A stretch of 64,000 nucleotides of DNA from Paenibacillus sp. R14(2021) (GCF_019431355.1 NZ_CP080269.1:1860001-1924000); one strand, 5' to 3'. Positions 8,741 through 18,852 are shown, counted from the stretch's first letter. Numbers and translations are program-made. Notes: a model not told the origin generated them from the letters alone.

Positions 8741-9910
8741 TCAATGCTCTAGCAGCGCCAGCACGCGAAGCCAAGTCCCCGTGCTCCGTTCATCCTTCAT
8801 CGCCGTATTGCGTACCGTAATCCGCATCGCCTCCACCTGCGATTGCGAGGCCAGCCTCACCGGTACCGGCCGCCAGAACAGCGGACACCATTCGTCGAAC
8901 GGATTCACGGTCTGGAACGGCCCTCCGTTGACGGCGAATTCCAATATACCTGAATCCGGCCCGCAGATTAGCAGCAAGCCTGCCCCATGTCCGTTCACGT
9001 CGAAGCTAAATTCCGCCTCCGGCGAATCAGACGCCAGATGTTCGGCAGCATAGCGCCAATTGACCATATTTTCAGGTCTCTGCTGCATGTGAAGCAGCTT
9101 CACGCCATAGGTCCCGGACATGTCGCGCATGGATGCCTGCCCATACGAGTCTTCCAGCAGCGGCGCTGGCAGCACCGTGGTCCCCTGCGCGCTTTGCGCC
9201 GAATTGGGCTTCAGTACATGATCCAGAAATTCACGCAGCAATCCAGCATAGCATGCATACCCGGCATCATTCGGATGCGTCCGGTCAGGCGCAAGCTGCT
9301 CCCACGTCCCTTCGCCAGCCGCTAGCCAGTCGCGTACTCGTCCAGAGAAGGATACAGATGGCAGTCCGTAATGCACGGCAACCTCCTCATGAACGGATAT
9401 GAAGAACGGATCCACCTCTGCCAGGTTGTGCTCATCTGCGGAATAGAGCAGCACGATATCAGCCTGAGGTGACAGCCTGCGGCACTGACGAACGATCCCC
9501 TCCATGCTTCGGATCGTCTCCGCCCTTCCTTCAGCAGAGTGTTCCCGGTGCTGACTGTCATTGACTGCAAATTCGATGAACAAGAGATCAATGCCATCGC
9601 TCACCGGTACATGGGACTGCAGCCGATGTGCGCCGAGCGTGGAATTCGTCCCCCCGACCCCGGCATTGACGAAGGTCCATGTGAGAGCCGGATAAGCAGC
9701 CTGCAGGAATTGCTCCGTGAGCGCGCGCCAGCTGGAACGATCGGGATCGGAAGCGCCGTAGCCTTCCGTAATAGAGCCGCCGAGAAAAGCGACCGTAACG
9801 GCATCGCTGCGGCTTAGCTTCTCCCGAAAACGCGGCAGGCCTTCCCGGGCTGTGCAATAACGATATATGTATGGGCTTACGTTCTGATTGGCGTTCAACT
9901 GATTGTTCAT
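8741..9910 (-). CDS. SGNH/GDSL-family hydrolase (probable carbohydrate esterase)
   Basis: 389 residues with no signal peptide. SGNH blocks are visible: catalytic Ser in FLGGSITEGYGA, the Gly block in FVNAGVGGTNS, Asn in IEFAVNDSQ and the Asp-His pair in DRTHPNDAGY. After about residue 240 there is a second region of roughly 145 residues that looks beta-rich. Enzymes of this type remove acetyl or other acyl groups from sugars. As the last gene after two GH27 genes it probably de-esterifies imported fragments. ATG start with GGAGG eight bases upstream. The acyl substrate cannot be told from sequence. Confidence 0.85.
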   Translation of the reverse strand: MNNQLNANQNVSPYIYRYCTAREGLPRFREKLSRSDAVTVAFLGGSITEGYGASDPDRSSWRALTEQFLQAAYPALTWTFVNAGVGGTNSTLGAHRLQSHVPVSDGIDLLFIEFAVNDSQHREHSAEGRAETIRSMEGIVRQCRRLSPQADIVLLYSADEHNLAEVDPFFISVHEEVAVHYGLPSVSFSGRVRDWLAAGEGTWEQLAPDRTHPNDAGYACYAGLLREFLDHVLKPNSAQSAQGTTVLPAPLLEDSYGQASMRDMSGTYGVKLLHMQQRPENMVNWRYAAEHLASDSPEAEFSFDVNGHGAGLLLICGPDSGILEFAVNGGPFQTVNPFDEWCPLFWRPVPVRLASQSQVEAMRITVRNTAMKDERSTGTWLRVLALLEH

Positions 9911-9932
9911 GGTTCATCCTCCAACAAGGCAA

Positions 9933-9954
9933 GCTCTCCGCAATCGCGGAGAGC
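9933..9954 (-). terminator. Hairpin between GH27 and SGNH genes
   Basis: Perfect stem GCTCTCCGC / GCGGAGAGC with loop AATC, but no T-run follows on the minus strand. It may attenuate or protect the message and not end it. Confidence 0.35.
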
Positions 9955-10022
9955 CGCCTGCTTAAATTTAAGTTGATTGGCTCGTGCTCACCGCCGGAGG
10001 ACGGGGAATGTAATAATCCTCC

Positions 10023-12473
10023 TTACGGTGTAATGCGAAGCGAGTCCAGCAGCATGTACGAGGCTGTTTTCTTCACTGCTTTAAACGTGTGGCTGCCCGA
10101 AGATAGGCCTGAGATCTGGTATACCGCCTGATTGACAAGCCGCGTCGCATTGTACGTGCTGACCGTCGCCTTGAAGACATTGTCGACGTAAATATCGACA
10201 TCGCCCTGCCCCGCTTCCTTCTCCGTGATGTACTCGATGCCCGTTCCCGTGAAGGTGTATTGGAAGTAATCGTTGTTCGTTTGCGAGAAATGCACGTCAT
10301 TGTTGTAATCGCCGAAACCGCGGTTCCCGTTCAGCGACCACGAGCCGGAATACGTGATGCCGGCATCCGAATTGTTGATTTGAATTTTATTGCTGATGAC
10401 TTTGAAGGCGTCAAGCAGCATGTACGTACCCGTTTTCTTCACTGCCTTGATCGTATGGCTGCCGCTTGACAGGCCGGAGATCCGATACACGCTCTGCTGC
10501 GTCAACCGGGTCGCATTATACGTGCTTACCGTGCCCTTAAGGACATTATCGACATAGATATCGATATCGCCCTGCGCTGAATCCTTCTCCGTAATCAGCT
10601 CCACACCGGTTCCGGTGAAGGAATACTGGACGTAATTGTTATTCGTCGCCGTGTAATGCACATCGTCCTGATAATCGCCGAAGCCTCTGCTCCCATTGTA
10701 CGTCCACGTGCCGGAGTAAGTAATCGACGTGTCTGTGTCGTTGACGGCAATGTCGGCCGGGACGCTGAAGCGTAATTTATCCAACAGCATGTACGTGCCC
10801 GACTTCTTGACCGCCTTCAGCGTATGCGTTCCGTTCGCGAGCCCGCTGATCGCATAGACGGTCTGCTGGAGCTGCCTTGTAGCGTTGTACGTACTGACCG
10901 TCCCCTTCAAGACGTTATCGACGTAAATATCGATATTGCCTTGCGAGGAATCCTTCTCGGTGATGAGCTCGATGCCGGATCCGTTAAACGTGTACTCGAA
11001 ATAATCATTGTTCGTCTGCGTGAAATGCACGTCGTCCTGGTAATCGCCGAGACCGCGGTTGTAGCTCCGCTGCCAGCTTCCCGTGTATTTGACGCCGGTA
11101 TCATCGTCGTTGGCCGTTACTGAGCCGCCGGCGGCTCTCACCTTCAGAAGCCGCGAGCCATGCGCAGGCAAACTGACCGAGCTGTAACCGGTATTGAAGG
11201 CCCCCAGGTCGGTATGCGTCCACAGGTCGCGGACATTTGCCGCGCCGTTCAGGCCGAGGTCGCTCCAGTTCACCGTCACGGTCGCCGCCGCGCTGCCGAG
11301 ATTGACCAAGCCGACGGTATACGTCCCGTCGCCGTTGTTTGCGTACCAGACCTGTTGATTCGTTGCGGTCGACACCGGATGTGCCGGGCGTCCTGCTTGG
11401 TTGACGGCGATCACCTCATCGTTCGTCAGCAGGCTGATGCCGAAGCTGTCCAGATTCGTCAAATCGTTGCCCGTATACAATTGCGCGGAAGACATCGCCC
11501 ACAGCGTCATCGCCGTGCGCCGTTCGTCCTGCGTTAAGCCGTCCATCGCGCCGTTGCCGACGTTCAGCGAATCGAAATCGTTCCAGCCGCCGGGTCCCGC
11601 ATCCCGCCACCACGTCGCGGCATCTGGGAACAGACGGGCAATATTCGCCCATGTGGTCAATGCCGAATTCGTGCAGTAGCACTCGACGTCCCAATCGACG
11701 CGCCAGCCGTTCGCATATTGCTTCCAGGTGTCAGCGTAATTGTGATCGAGCGCCCAGGACAGCTCGAACCAGATGCCGTGCGGCGCAAGGGCCTGCGACC
11801 AAGCGGCGACGTCGCCGCGGGCATCGATCGTCGTGTCGTTATGACCGGAGCCCGGCGTCACGCTGTCGAACTTCAGGAAGTCCACGCCCCAGGACGCCAG
11901 CAGATCCGCAATGGAATTGATGTACTTCTGCGCGCAAGGATTCGAGAAATCGATCTTGTAGCCCAGATTCCAGTAGTCCGCCGTCGTCAGCGGCTGTACC
12001 GCGATGTCCTGCATGGAGCATCCCGGTGCGTTGTAGATCGGCAGATCCGCGTTGTACGCTTGCGGCGACAAGCCCGGTATCATATACAGACCGATCTTCT
12101 GCCCATTGTTATGCACGTAGTTGATAACGTCGCTAATACCGTTCGGATAAAACGTCGTGCTCGGCACCGGACGGCCGTAGCCGTCGATGCCGCCGTTCCA
12201 GCCGGCGTCGATGTTAATGTATTCGTAGCCATGGGATTGCAGCGTCGTATGCATCGCATCGGATTGTGCCTTGATTTGCGCAGCTGTAATCCATGAAGAG
12301 TTGCCGGAATATACCTGCATGCTGTAGCTGCTCCAACCCATGTACGGCTTCGCACCGAGTCCGTTATTTGCCGCATGGGCAATTGGTGCTTTAGGGGCGA
12401 TGAAACCGATCTGGGCAGCGAACAATGCAGCAATCAACAAATATAAACGCAGTTTTTTTACGCTTCGCAGCAT
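10023..12473 (-). CDS. Secreted GH27 alpha-galactosidase-type enzyme, three C-terminal modules
   Basis: 816 residues from ATG at 12473 (MLRSVKK), placed nine bases after GGAGG; a frame back to 12632 adds 53 residues ahead of the signal peptide and is rejected. Signal peptide ends near IAHA (34). GH27 barrel from AKPYMGWSSYS (41) to about 370, with candidate nucleophile Asp203 in FLKFDS and acid/base Asp260 in WRVDWD. A beta-sandwich domain follows, then three copies of a roughly 120-residue module starting NDxDxxxxY(S/T)GxW and containing the motif ITEKxxxQGDIDIYVDN. These probably bind carbohydrate. Secreted; expected to release alpha-linked galactose outside the cell. Nearly identical in its catalytic part to the next gene upstream. 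Confidence 0.88.
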   Translation of the reverse strand: MLRSVKKLRLYLLIAALFAAQIGFIAPKAPIAHAANNGLGAKPYMGWSSYSMQVYSGNSSWITAAQIKAQSDAMHTTLQSHGYEYINIDAGWNGGIDGYGRPVPSTTFYPNGISDVINYVHNNGQKIGLYMIPGLSPQAYNADLPIYNAPGCSMQDIAVQPLTTADYWNLGYKIDFSNPCAQKYINSIADLLASWGVDFLKFDSVTPGSGHNDTTIDARGDVAAWSQALAPHGIWFELSWALDHNYADTWKQYANGWRVDWDVECYCTNSALTTWANIARLFPDAATWWRDAGPGGWNDFDSLNVGNGAMDGLTQDERRTAMTLWAMSSAQLYTGNDLTNLDSFGISLLTNDEVIAVNQAGRPAHPVSTATNQQVWYANNGDGTYTVGLVNLGSAAATVTVNWSDLGLNGAANVRDLWTHTDLGAFNTGYSSVSLPAHGSRLLKVRAAGGSVTANDDDTGVKYTGSWQRSYNRGLGDYQDDVHFTQTNNDYFEYTFNGSGIELITEKDSSQGNIDIYVDNVLKGTVSTYNATRQLQQTVYAISGLANGTHTLKAVKKSGTYMLLDKLRFSVPADIAVNDTDTSITYSGTWTYNGSRGFGDYQDDVHYTATNNNYVQYSFTGTGVELITEKDSAQGDIDIYVDNVLKGTVSTYNATRLTQQSVYRISGLSSGSHTIKAVKKTGTYMLLDAFKVISNKIQINNSDAGITYSGSWSLNGNRGFGDYNNDVHFSQTNNDYFQYTFTGTGIEYITEKEAGQGDVDIYVDNVFKATVSTYNATRLVNQAVYQISGLSSGSHTFKAVKKTASYMLLDSLRITP

Positions 12474-12609
12474 GACATGCTTCCTCCTTTTTATACGTAC
12501 CGTGCTTGCGCCGTACATGTAGAAAGTCAAGCCTTGTGCATGATCCCCGAAGTCGATGGCATTGACCCGATTGACCGGACCATGATGATCCGGCCGTCTC
12601 TGCACGATC

Positions 12610-15600
12610 TTACGGGGTGATTCGAAGCGCATCTAGCAGGAAATTCGTTCCTGATTGCTTGAGCACTTTAAGCGTGTGACTGCCTGGCGGCAGATTCTGA
12701 ATCTCGTAGACGGCTTGCTGCACTTGCCTGGAAGGATTCGACGTATCAATCGTTTCTTTGAGGACATTATCCACGAATACCTTGATCAGTCCTTGCGCAG
12801 CATCCTTCTCGGTTATGATTTCAATGCCTGTACCCGTGAATGAATACTGAAAGAACGGCGGGTTCGGCGTATTGCCCGTTTGGATATGCACGTCGTCCTG
12901 ATAATCGCCGAAGCCTCGGCCTGAGCTCAACGTCCAGCCGCTGGAATAGGTTATGCCCGTATTCGTGTCATTGACGACGACCTTGGCGGGAACGGTAAAC
13001 CGTGCTTTATCCACGAGCATGACGCTTCCCGATTTCTTCACGCCCTTGATCACATGCGGCGCATTGGTCAAGCCCGACAGGCTGTACAACGATTGCTCCG
13101 TGGTCCGAGCACCGTTGTACGCGCTGATTGTCGTCTTCAGCACGTTATCGACATAGATATCGATATTGCCAAGATTCGGGCCTTTTGGACCGAGCAGCTC
13201 GATGCCCGTGCCTTTGAACGCAAAGGTAAATGCATCGTTGTTCACCATTGCGGCATGAATGTCATCCTTGTAGTCGCCGCGGAACGCGAACGCCAGGTTC
13301 GTCCGGCCTGCCGGTTTGCTTGCAAGATAGCTTTTCTTGATCGTCACTTGGCTGCCGGACACCGTATAGTCGCTGCCTGCCGTGAGTATGGCCGATCCGT
13401 CCTTGATGCTGACCAGACTGCTCGTGTCGACAGACAGGCCTGCGATGACGTCCGCCTGCGCGGAAACCTTCTTGTCAAAGCTTGCAGCATCTGGATTGAT
13501 CAAGTCCGAAAGGCGAACTTTTAGCCGGTCCAGCAGCATGTAAGAGCCCGAGCGCTTGACGACCTTGAGCGTATGTGCGCCGTCCGTTAGTCCCGCTGCC
13601 TTATACGCGAGCTGCTGGACTTGGCGCCCATCACGGTAGGTGCTGATGATTTTCTGCAGCGTGCCGTCCACGTACACGTCGACATCGCCCTGCGAGGCAT
13701 CCTTCTCCGTGATCAATTCGATGCCGGTGCCCGTAAACGCATATTCAAAATAAGCGCCATTCGTCTCGGCATAATGCACGTCGTCGTTGTAGTCGCCGAG
13801 TCCGCGGCCCCGCGAAGTTCCCCATGAGCCCGAATAGGCGATTTGGGCATTGTCATCGTTGACCGACAAGTACCGTCCTCTGGCCGAATCGGTGACGGCG
13901 ATTACGAGCTGCTGCGCGTCGCCTCCCGAGAAGGAAACGAAGAACGAGTATGTTCCCTCAGCCAACGTGGCTAAATATTCTTTTTTCAAGGTCAATTGAT
14001 TGCCGGAAATCGAGTAATCAGTCGTTGGCGAAAGCGGTATAACGCCGAGCGAGACGCTAGTAAGCGTATTGCCGTTTAACGATAGGGCAGCGGTGACATC
14101 AGCCTGAGACGCTATGTCAAAGCTGGCCGCCGATGGACTGACGGTGCTGTTTTGTGAAGCGGAAACGATCGTTGCCTTCAATCTGTCGAGCAGCATGTAG
14201 CTGCCGGATTTTTTGACGACCTTGAGCGTATGCGGCGCGTCGGCCAAGCCCGCAGCGCTGAAGACGCTTTGCTGCGTAAGCCGGCTGGCGTTGTATGTGC
14301 TGACCGTTTGCTGGAACACGTTATCGAGATAGATGTCGATGTCGCCCTGCGAGCTGTCCTTCTCCGTAATGAGCTCGATGCCCGTTCCCGTGAAGGCATA
14401 CTGGAAAGAATCATTATTGTTCTCGGTATAGTGGACATCGTCGTTGTAATCGCCTAAGCCGCGGCTCCAGCTGTACCCCCAGCTGCCCGTATAGGCGATC
14501 CCTGCGTCCGAGTCGTTAATAGAGAGCGTCTGCACGGACGTATCCTGAACGGTGATCGCAAGCGTCTGCGAGGCGCCTCCGGCATAGGAGAACGTCAGCC
14601 GCGTCATGCCGACGGGCTGTGCAGCCAAATAGGCTTTCTTGATCGTCACATCGCCGCCCGTTACGGTGTAATCCGTTCCGGACACGAGTACGGTGCCGTT
14701 GTTCGCGATCCCGTTCAGACTCGGACTGCCCGGCGTGATCGTCGTACTCACATCCGCCTGCGCCGACGCCTTCTTATTGAACGAAGCCTGCGCCGGAATG
14801 ATCAGATCAGGCGCCGTAACGTCCAGACGGTCGAGCAGCATGAACGAACCCGATTTCTTGACTGCCTTCAGCGTATGGGCGCCTTCCGCCAGCCCCGTTA
14901 CGCTGAATACGTTTTGCTGCACGAGACGGCTCGCGTTGTAAGTGCTGACCGTTTGCTGGAAGACATTATCCACGTAGACGTCGATATCCCCTTGCGAAGT
15001 ATCCTTCTCCGTGATGAGCGAGGCTCCTGTTCCCGTAAACCCGAATTCGAAGGACGCATTGTTAGATTCGGTATAATGCACGTCGTCGTGATAGTCGCCG
15101 AGTCCGCGTCCCGAGCTTCGCTGCCATACGCCCGTATAGGCAATAGCTGCATCATCGTCGTTATACGAACTGACGACTCCGTTCGTAGTGTCCGTCACTA
15201 CAACCGATAACGTGACAGGCGAGCCGGCGCTGAACGCAAACACAAGACTAGTCGTACCGACCGGCTGCGCGGCCAAATAGGACTTCTTGATCGTCACCTG
15301 ACTGCCGGATAAGGTATAGTCAGTCCCGGCTGTCAACGACGCCCCGCCGTTTGTGATTCCGCTAAGCGTATTCCCGTTTAACGTCATCGCTGCCGAGATA
15401 TCCGTCTGCGCGGTTGTTTTCTTGTTGAATGAAGCCTGTGCCGGCTGGATCGCGCTATTCAGCGTACTGGTATCGCCAACTTCGATAACCAGATTTTGCG
15501 AAGCGGCTGCAAGCTCCTGCCCTCCGTTCCGGGACCAGCTGCCCGTATAACGGAAGTCCTGATCGTCATCGTTCGCCGTCACGGTGCCGCCTTGCGCGGT

Positions 15601-16950
15601 GACCTTGAACAATCGGGAGCCGTGCGAAGGCAGATTCACCGAGCTGTAGCCGGCGGCAAACGTCCCGAGGTCGGTATGGCTCCAGAGATCGCGGACAGCG
15701 CCCGAACCGCTTAGCCCGATATCGCTCCAGTTCACGTTGACCGTCGCTGCCGAGCTGGCAAGGTTAAACAGTCCGACCGTGTAGGAGCCATCCCCATTGT
15801 TTGCATACCAGACCTGCTGATCCGTATCCATGCTTACCGGATGCGCCGGGCGTCCTGCTTGGTTGACGGCGATCACCTCATCGTTCGTCAGCAGGCTGAT
15901 GCCGAAGCTGTCCAGATTCGTCAGATCGTTGCCCGTATACAATTGCGCGGAAGACATCGCCCACAGCGTCATCGCCGTGCGCCGTTCGTCCTGCGTCAAG
16001 CCGTCCATCGCGCCGTTGCCGACGTTCAGCGAATCGAAATCGTTCCAGCCGCCAGGTCCCGCATCCCGCCACCACGTTGCGGCATCCGGGAACAAGCGAG
16101 CGATATTCGGCCACGAGGTCAACGCCGAATTCGTGCAGTAGCATTCCACGTCCCAGTCGACGCGCCAGCCGTTCGCATACTGCTTCCAGGTGTCGACGTA
16201 ATTGTGATCAAGCGCCCAGGACAGCTCGAACCAGATGCCGTGCGGCGCGAGCGCCTGCGACCAAGCGGCGACGTCGCCGCGGGCATCGATCGTCGTGTCA
16301 TTATGACCGGAGCCCGGCGTCACGCTGTCGAACTTCAGGAAGTCCACGCCCCAGGACGCCAGCAGATCCGCAATGGAATTGATGTACTTCTGCGCGCAAG
16401 GATTCGAGAAATCGATCTTGTAGCCCAGATTCCAGTAGTCCGCCGTCGTCAGCGGCTGGACCGCGATGTCCTGCATGGAGCATCCCGGCGCGTTGTAGAT
16501 CGGCAGGTCGTCGTTGTACGCTTGCGGCGACAAGCCTGGAATCATATACAGGCCGATCTTCTGTCCATTGTTATGGACATAGTCGATGACGTCGCCGAGG
16601 CCGTTCGGATAAAGCGTCGTGCTCGGCACCGGACGGCCGTAGCCGTCGATGCCGCCGTTCCAGCCGGCGTCGATGTTAATGTACTCGTAGCCGTGCGATT
16701 GAAGCGTCGTATGCATCGCGTCCGACTGGGCCTTGATCTGCGCTGCCGTAATCCATGCGGAATTGCCCGAATACACCTGCATGCTGTAGCTGCTCCAGCC
16801 CATGTAAGGCTTTGCGCCGAGTCCGTTGTTTGCCGCGTGCGCTGTGTTTCCTCTAGGTGCGGTCACGCCAAGCTGCGCAACGATTAGCAAAGCAACAACC
16901 ACCCATAAGCGGATTGTTCTGCCTGCCCGTACCTGAATCACGTCATTCAT
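12610..16950 (-). CDS. Large secreted GH27 enzyme with alternating X2 and binding-type modules
   Basis: 1446 residues; signal peptide to NTAHA (about 39), GH27 barrel with FLKFDS and WRVDWD as candidate catalytic sites, then a long modular tail. Reading the tail in order: a truncated binding module, X2 (CBM_X2-like, core SGSQVTIKKSYLAAQPVG), full module, X2, full module, X2, full module, X2 fused into a shortened module, then a final full module. The fused module carries LLGPKGPNLG where the others have LITEKDxSQG. X2 domains are Ig-like spacers known from secreted polysaccharide-degrading enzymes. ATG start with AAAGGAG close upstream. Follows a binding-protein gene and terminator hairpin, and precedes its GH27 paralogue. 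Confidence 0.88.
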   Translation of the reverse strand: MNDVIQVRAGRTIRLWVVVALLIVAQLGVTAPRGNTAHAANNGLGAKPYMGWSSYSMQVYSGNSAWITAAQIKAQSDAMHTTLQSHGYEYINIDAGWNGGIDGYGRPVPSTTLYPNGLGDVIDYVHNNGQKIGLYMIPGLSPQAYNDDLPIYNAPGCSMQDIAVQPLTTADYWNLGYKIDFSNPCAQKYINSIADLLASWGVDFLKFDSVTPGSGHNDTTIDARGDVAAWSQALAPHGIWFELSWALDHNYVDTWKQYANGWRVDWDVECYCTNSALTSWPNIARLFPDAATWWRDAGPGGWNDFDSLNVGNGAMDGLTQDERRTAMTLWAMSSAQLYTGNDLTNLDSFGISLLTNDEVIAVNQAGRPAHPVSMDTDQQVWYANNGDGSYTVGLFNLASSAATVNVNWSDIGLSGSGAVRDLWSHTDLGTFAAGYSSVNLPSHGSRLFKVTAQGGTVTANDDDQDFRYTGSWSRNGGQELAAASQNLVIEVGDTSTLNSAIQPAQASFNKKTTAQTDISAAMTLNGNTLSGITNGGASLTAGTDYTLSGSQVTIKKSYLAAQPVGTTSLVFAFSAGSPVTLSVVVTDTTNGVVSSYNDDDAAIAYTGVWQRSSGRGLGDYHDDVHYTESNNASFEFGFTGTGASLITEKDTSQGDIDVYVDNVFQQTVSTYNASRLVQQNVFSVTGLAEGAHTLKAVKKSGSFMLLDRLDVTAPDLIIPAQASFNKKASAQADVSTTITPGSPSLNGIANNGTVLVSGTDYTVTGGDVTIKKAYLAAQPVGMTRLTFSYAGGASQTLAITVQDTSVQTLSINDSDAGIAYTGSWGYSWSRGLGDYNDDVHYTENNNDSFQYAFTGTGIELITEKDSSQGDIDIYLDNVFQQTVSTYNASRLTQQSVFSAAGLADAPHTLKVVKKSGSYMLLDRLKATIVSASQNSTVSPSAASFDIASQADVTAALSLNGNTLTSVSLGVIPLSPTTDYSISGNQLTLKKEYLATLAEGTYSFFVSFSGGDAQQLVIAVTDSARGRYLSVNDDNAQIAYSGSWGTSRGRGLGDYNDDVHYAETNGAYFEYAFTGTGIELITEKDASQGDVDVYVDGTLQKIISTYRDGRQVQQLAYKAAGLTDGAHTLKVVKRSGSYMLLDRLKVRLSDLINPDAASFDKKVSAQADVIAGLSVDTSSLVSIKDGSAILTAGSDYTVSGSQVTIKKSYLASKPAGRTNLAFAFRGDYKDDIHAAMVNNDAFTFAFKGTGIELLGPKGPNLGNIDIYVDNVLKTTISAYNGARTTEQSLYSLSGLTNAPHVIKGVKKSGSVMLVDKARFTVPAKVVVNDTNTGITYSSGWTLSSGRGFGDYQDDVHIQTGNTPNPPFFQYSFTGTGIEIITEKDAAQGLIKVFVDNVLKETIDTSNPSRQVQQAVYEIQNLPPGSHTLKVLKQSGTNFLLDALRITP

Positions 16951-16971
16951 CTCCTTTGCTTATTTGAAATA

Positions 16972-17010
16972 AAAAACCGGGCGCTTATGCATCGATAATG
17001 CGCCCGGTTG
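16972..17010 (-). terminator. Terminator between binding-protein and GH27 genes
   Basis: Arms CCGGGCGC and GCGCCCGG around a 15-base loop, followed by TTTTTTA on the minus strand. It may limit expression of the GH27 genes relative to the transporter. Confidence 0.75.
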
Positions 17011-17021
17011 CCTAGCTTTGC

Positions 17022-18734
17022 TTATTTCTTGAATGTGGAAGAATCATATGCCTTTTGGAGAATTTCCAGGTAGCGGTCGAGCTTCAAGTCCTGCAGACCT
17101 TTCACGTAGCTGTCCCAGTCCTTATCAAGGCTCTTGTGTCCCGTAATGAATTGCAGCGCGTTCTCGTCGATATACGTTTTGATGTTGGTTTGCAGCATCG
17201 TCGCCTCGTCGACTTCAGCCGGATCCAGCCAAATTGCCCACAGCGGGAACAATTCCTTCGGCTCATGACCTTGGTAGAGCAGCGTTGCTTGGTAAAGACG
17301 ACGCTCGTAGTTAGCGGAATCGTAGATGTCCGTTCCTTGTACGTAGCTGTCGCGGTATTCTTTTGGCATGTAGAAGTGAGCCATGCCGCTCCAGCCGGCG
17401 TTGTGCGGAGCTTCGCCTTCCGACATCGGGATTGGAGCAACCATCGGTTTTACGCCTTCGCCAAGCGCAACTTCGCCGTCTTTTGGATCTCTCCAGTCAA
17501 TACCTTTCATACCGGATGCGCCATTTGTTTGGCCTTCAGGCGTAAACATGTAATCAACCAATTTGATCAGCGCGATTTGTGCTTCTTTACTTGCTTTGCT
17601 TGTGATTGCGAATTTCGCGCCAGGAGCAACGCCGCCGCCGTCATGCGTAGCCAGCGAAACGCCATTCGGACCTGTAAGCGGTGGTACTGGGTTGTAGTCT
17701 TTGGAGTTTTTGTTGCCGTGATCGATGTTTAGGAAGATTGCCGGGTGCATGCCTGCGCCTGCGCCGAGAATTTGCGCATCGCCGTTTTCGCCGATTTTTT
17801 TGAACGCTTCGGCATTTTGCGTGAACGCTCCCGGATCGATCAAGCCTTCGTCGAACAACGATTTGATGTACGTCAAGCCTTGCTTCCATTCGTTCGTTAC
17901 AGCGGAGGAACCAACTTTGCCGTCTTGCATCATCAAGTGGTTGCGATCGTCGTCATAGACGAATGCATCCATCAAGTAAGGAACGACACGTACGCCGAAA
18001 TCTTCCGTCGAGCCGCTGAGCGGCACTTCGTCTTTTTTGCCGTTGCCGTTTGGATCTTGGTTTTTAAACGCTTCCAAAACCTTTTTGAATTCGTCGGTCG
18101 TTTTCGGCATTTGAAGCTTCAGCTTTTCCAGCCAGCTCGTATTCAGCCACATTTTGTTCGGATACGAACAGTGGAAACATTGCGAGTAAGCAGGGAGACC
18201 GTAGATGTTGCCGTCCGGCGCTACGCTGAATGCTTTGAAGTCCGCATTGCTGTCGAGAGCTGCCTTAATGTTCGGTGCATATTGATCGATCAGATCGTTC
18301 AGCGGAATTAACACGCCTTGCTTGCCATACTTGATCAGGTCCGCTTGCGAGAATTGATCGACGTAGGCTGTCAGCATGTAAGCATCCGGGAAGTCGCCGC
18401 TCGCCAGGGAAATTTGACGTTTCTCCTTGGCACCGTCCCCAGGGATTGCTTCAAAGCTGAATTTGATGTTGAATTTATCTTCCACGAATTTCGTGAACTT
18501 GTTTGTCGCGAGGTCGATGTTTTGCTCCTGAACGGCGAACAGCTTGATGTCTACAGGCTTAGCAGGTTCAGCCGTATTCGTATCGGCAGGCTTAGTATCA
18601 TTCGTCGCTGCCGTATTAGCCGGCTCGTTGCCTGAAGCCGTATTACCGTTTCCGTTGTCTTTGGAGCAAGCTGACATTACCATGCTGGTCATCATGACAA
18701 TTGCAAGCAAGCTTACCATTCTCTTTTTTAACAC
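17022..18734 (-). CDS. Extracellular solute-binding lipoprotein (second system)
   Basis: 570 residues from a GTG at 18734 (VLKKRMVS), nine bases after GGGAG; a frame back to 18782 would add 16 charged residues before the signal peptide. Lipobox MSAC with Cys23, then an Asn/Thr-rich linker and the family-1 binding fold. A shared segment GAKEKRQISLASGDFPDAY shows it to be a close paralogue of the protein at 20918-22570. It lies directly after the two permeases (19768 and 18853) and is taken as their main binding protein. The substrate is unknown; GH27 genes follow, pointing to alpha-galactosides. Confidence 0.88.
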   Translation of the reverse strand: MLKKRMVSLLAIVMMTSMVMSACSKDNGNGNTASGNEPANTAATNDTKPADTNTAEPAKPVDIKLFAVQEQNIDLATNKFTKFVEDKFNIKFSFEAIPGDGAKEKRQISLASGDFPDAYMLTAYVDQFSQADLIKYGKQGVLIPLNDLIDQYAPNIKAALDSNADFKAFSVAPDGNIYGLPAYSQCFHCSYPNKMWLNTSWLEKLKLQMPKTTDEFKKVLEAFKNQDPNGNGKKDEVPLSGSTEDFGVRVVPYLMDAFVYDDDRNHLMMQDGKVGSSAVTNEWKQGLTYIKSLFDEGLIDPGAFTQNAEAFKKIGENGDAQILGAGAGMHPAIFLNIDHGNKNSKDYNPVPPLTGPNGVSLATHDGGGVAPGAKFAITSKASKEAQIALIKLVDYMFTPEGQTNGASGMKGIDWRDPKDGEVALGEGVKPMVAPIPMSEGEAPHNAGWSGMAHFYMPKEYRDSYVQGTDIYDSANYERRLYQATLLYQGHEPKELFPLWAIWLDPAEVDEATMLQTNIKTYIDENALQFITGHKSLDKDWDSYVKGLQDLKLDRYLEILQKAYDSSTFKK

Positions 18735-18852
18735 GTACAATCGCTCCCTTTTTAGTTGATTCTCTTTGGACTGTTTCGCCATCCTGTGTCAAACGTACCG
18801 TAGAGTCTGTACGCTTGAAGCGGCATCACCCCTTTCATTGCAGCCGTCCGGA

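Noticed and set aside
15841-16887. 348-codon plus-strand frame, with a similar one at 11718-12296
   Set aside because: Both are antisense to the duplicated GH27 catalytic region, which explains why the two frames resemble each other.
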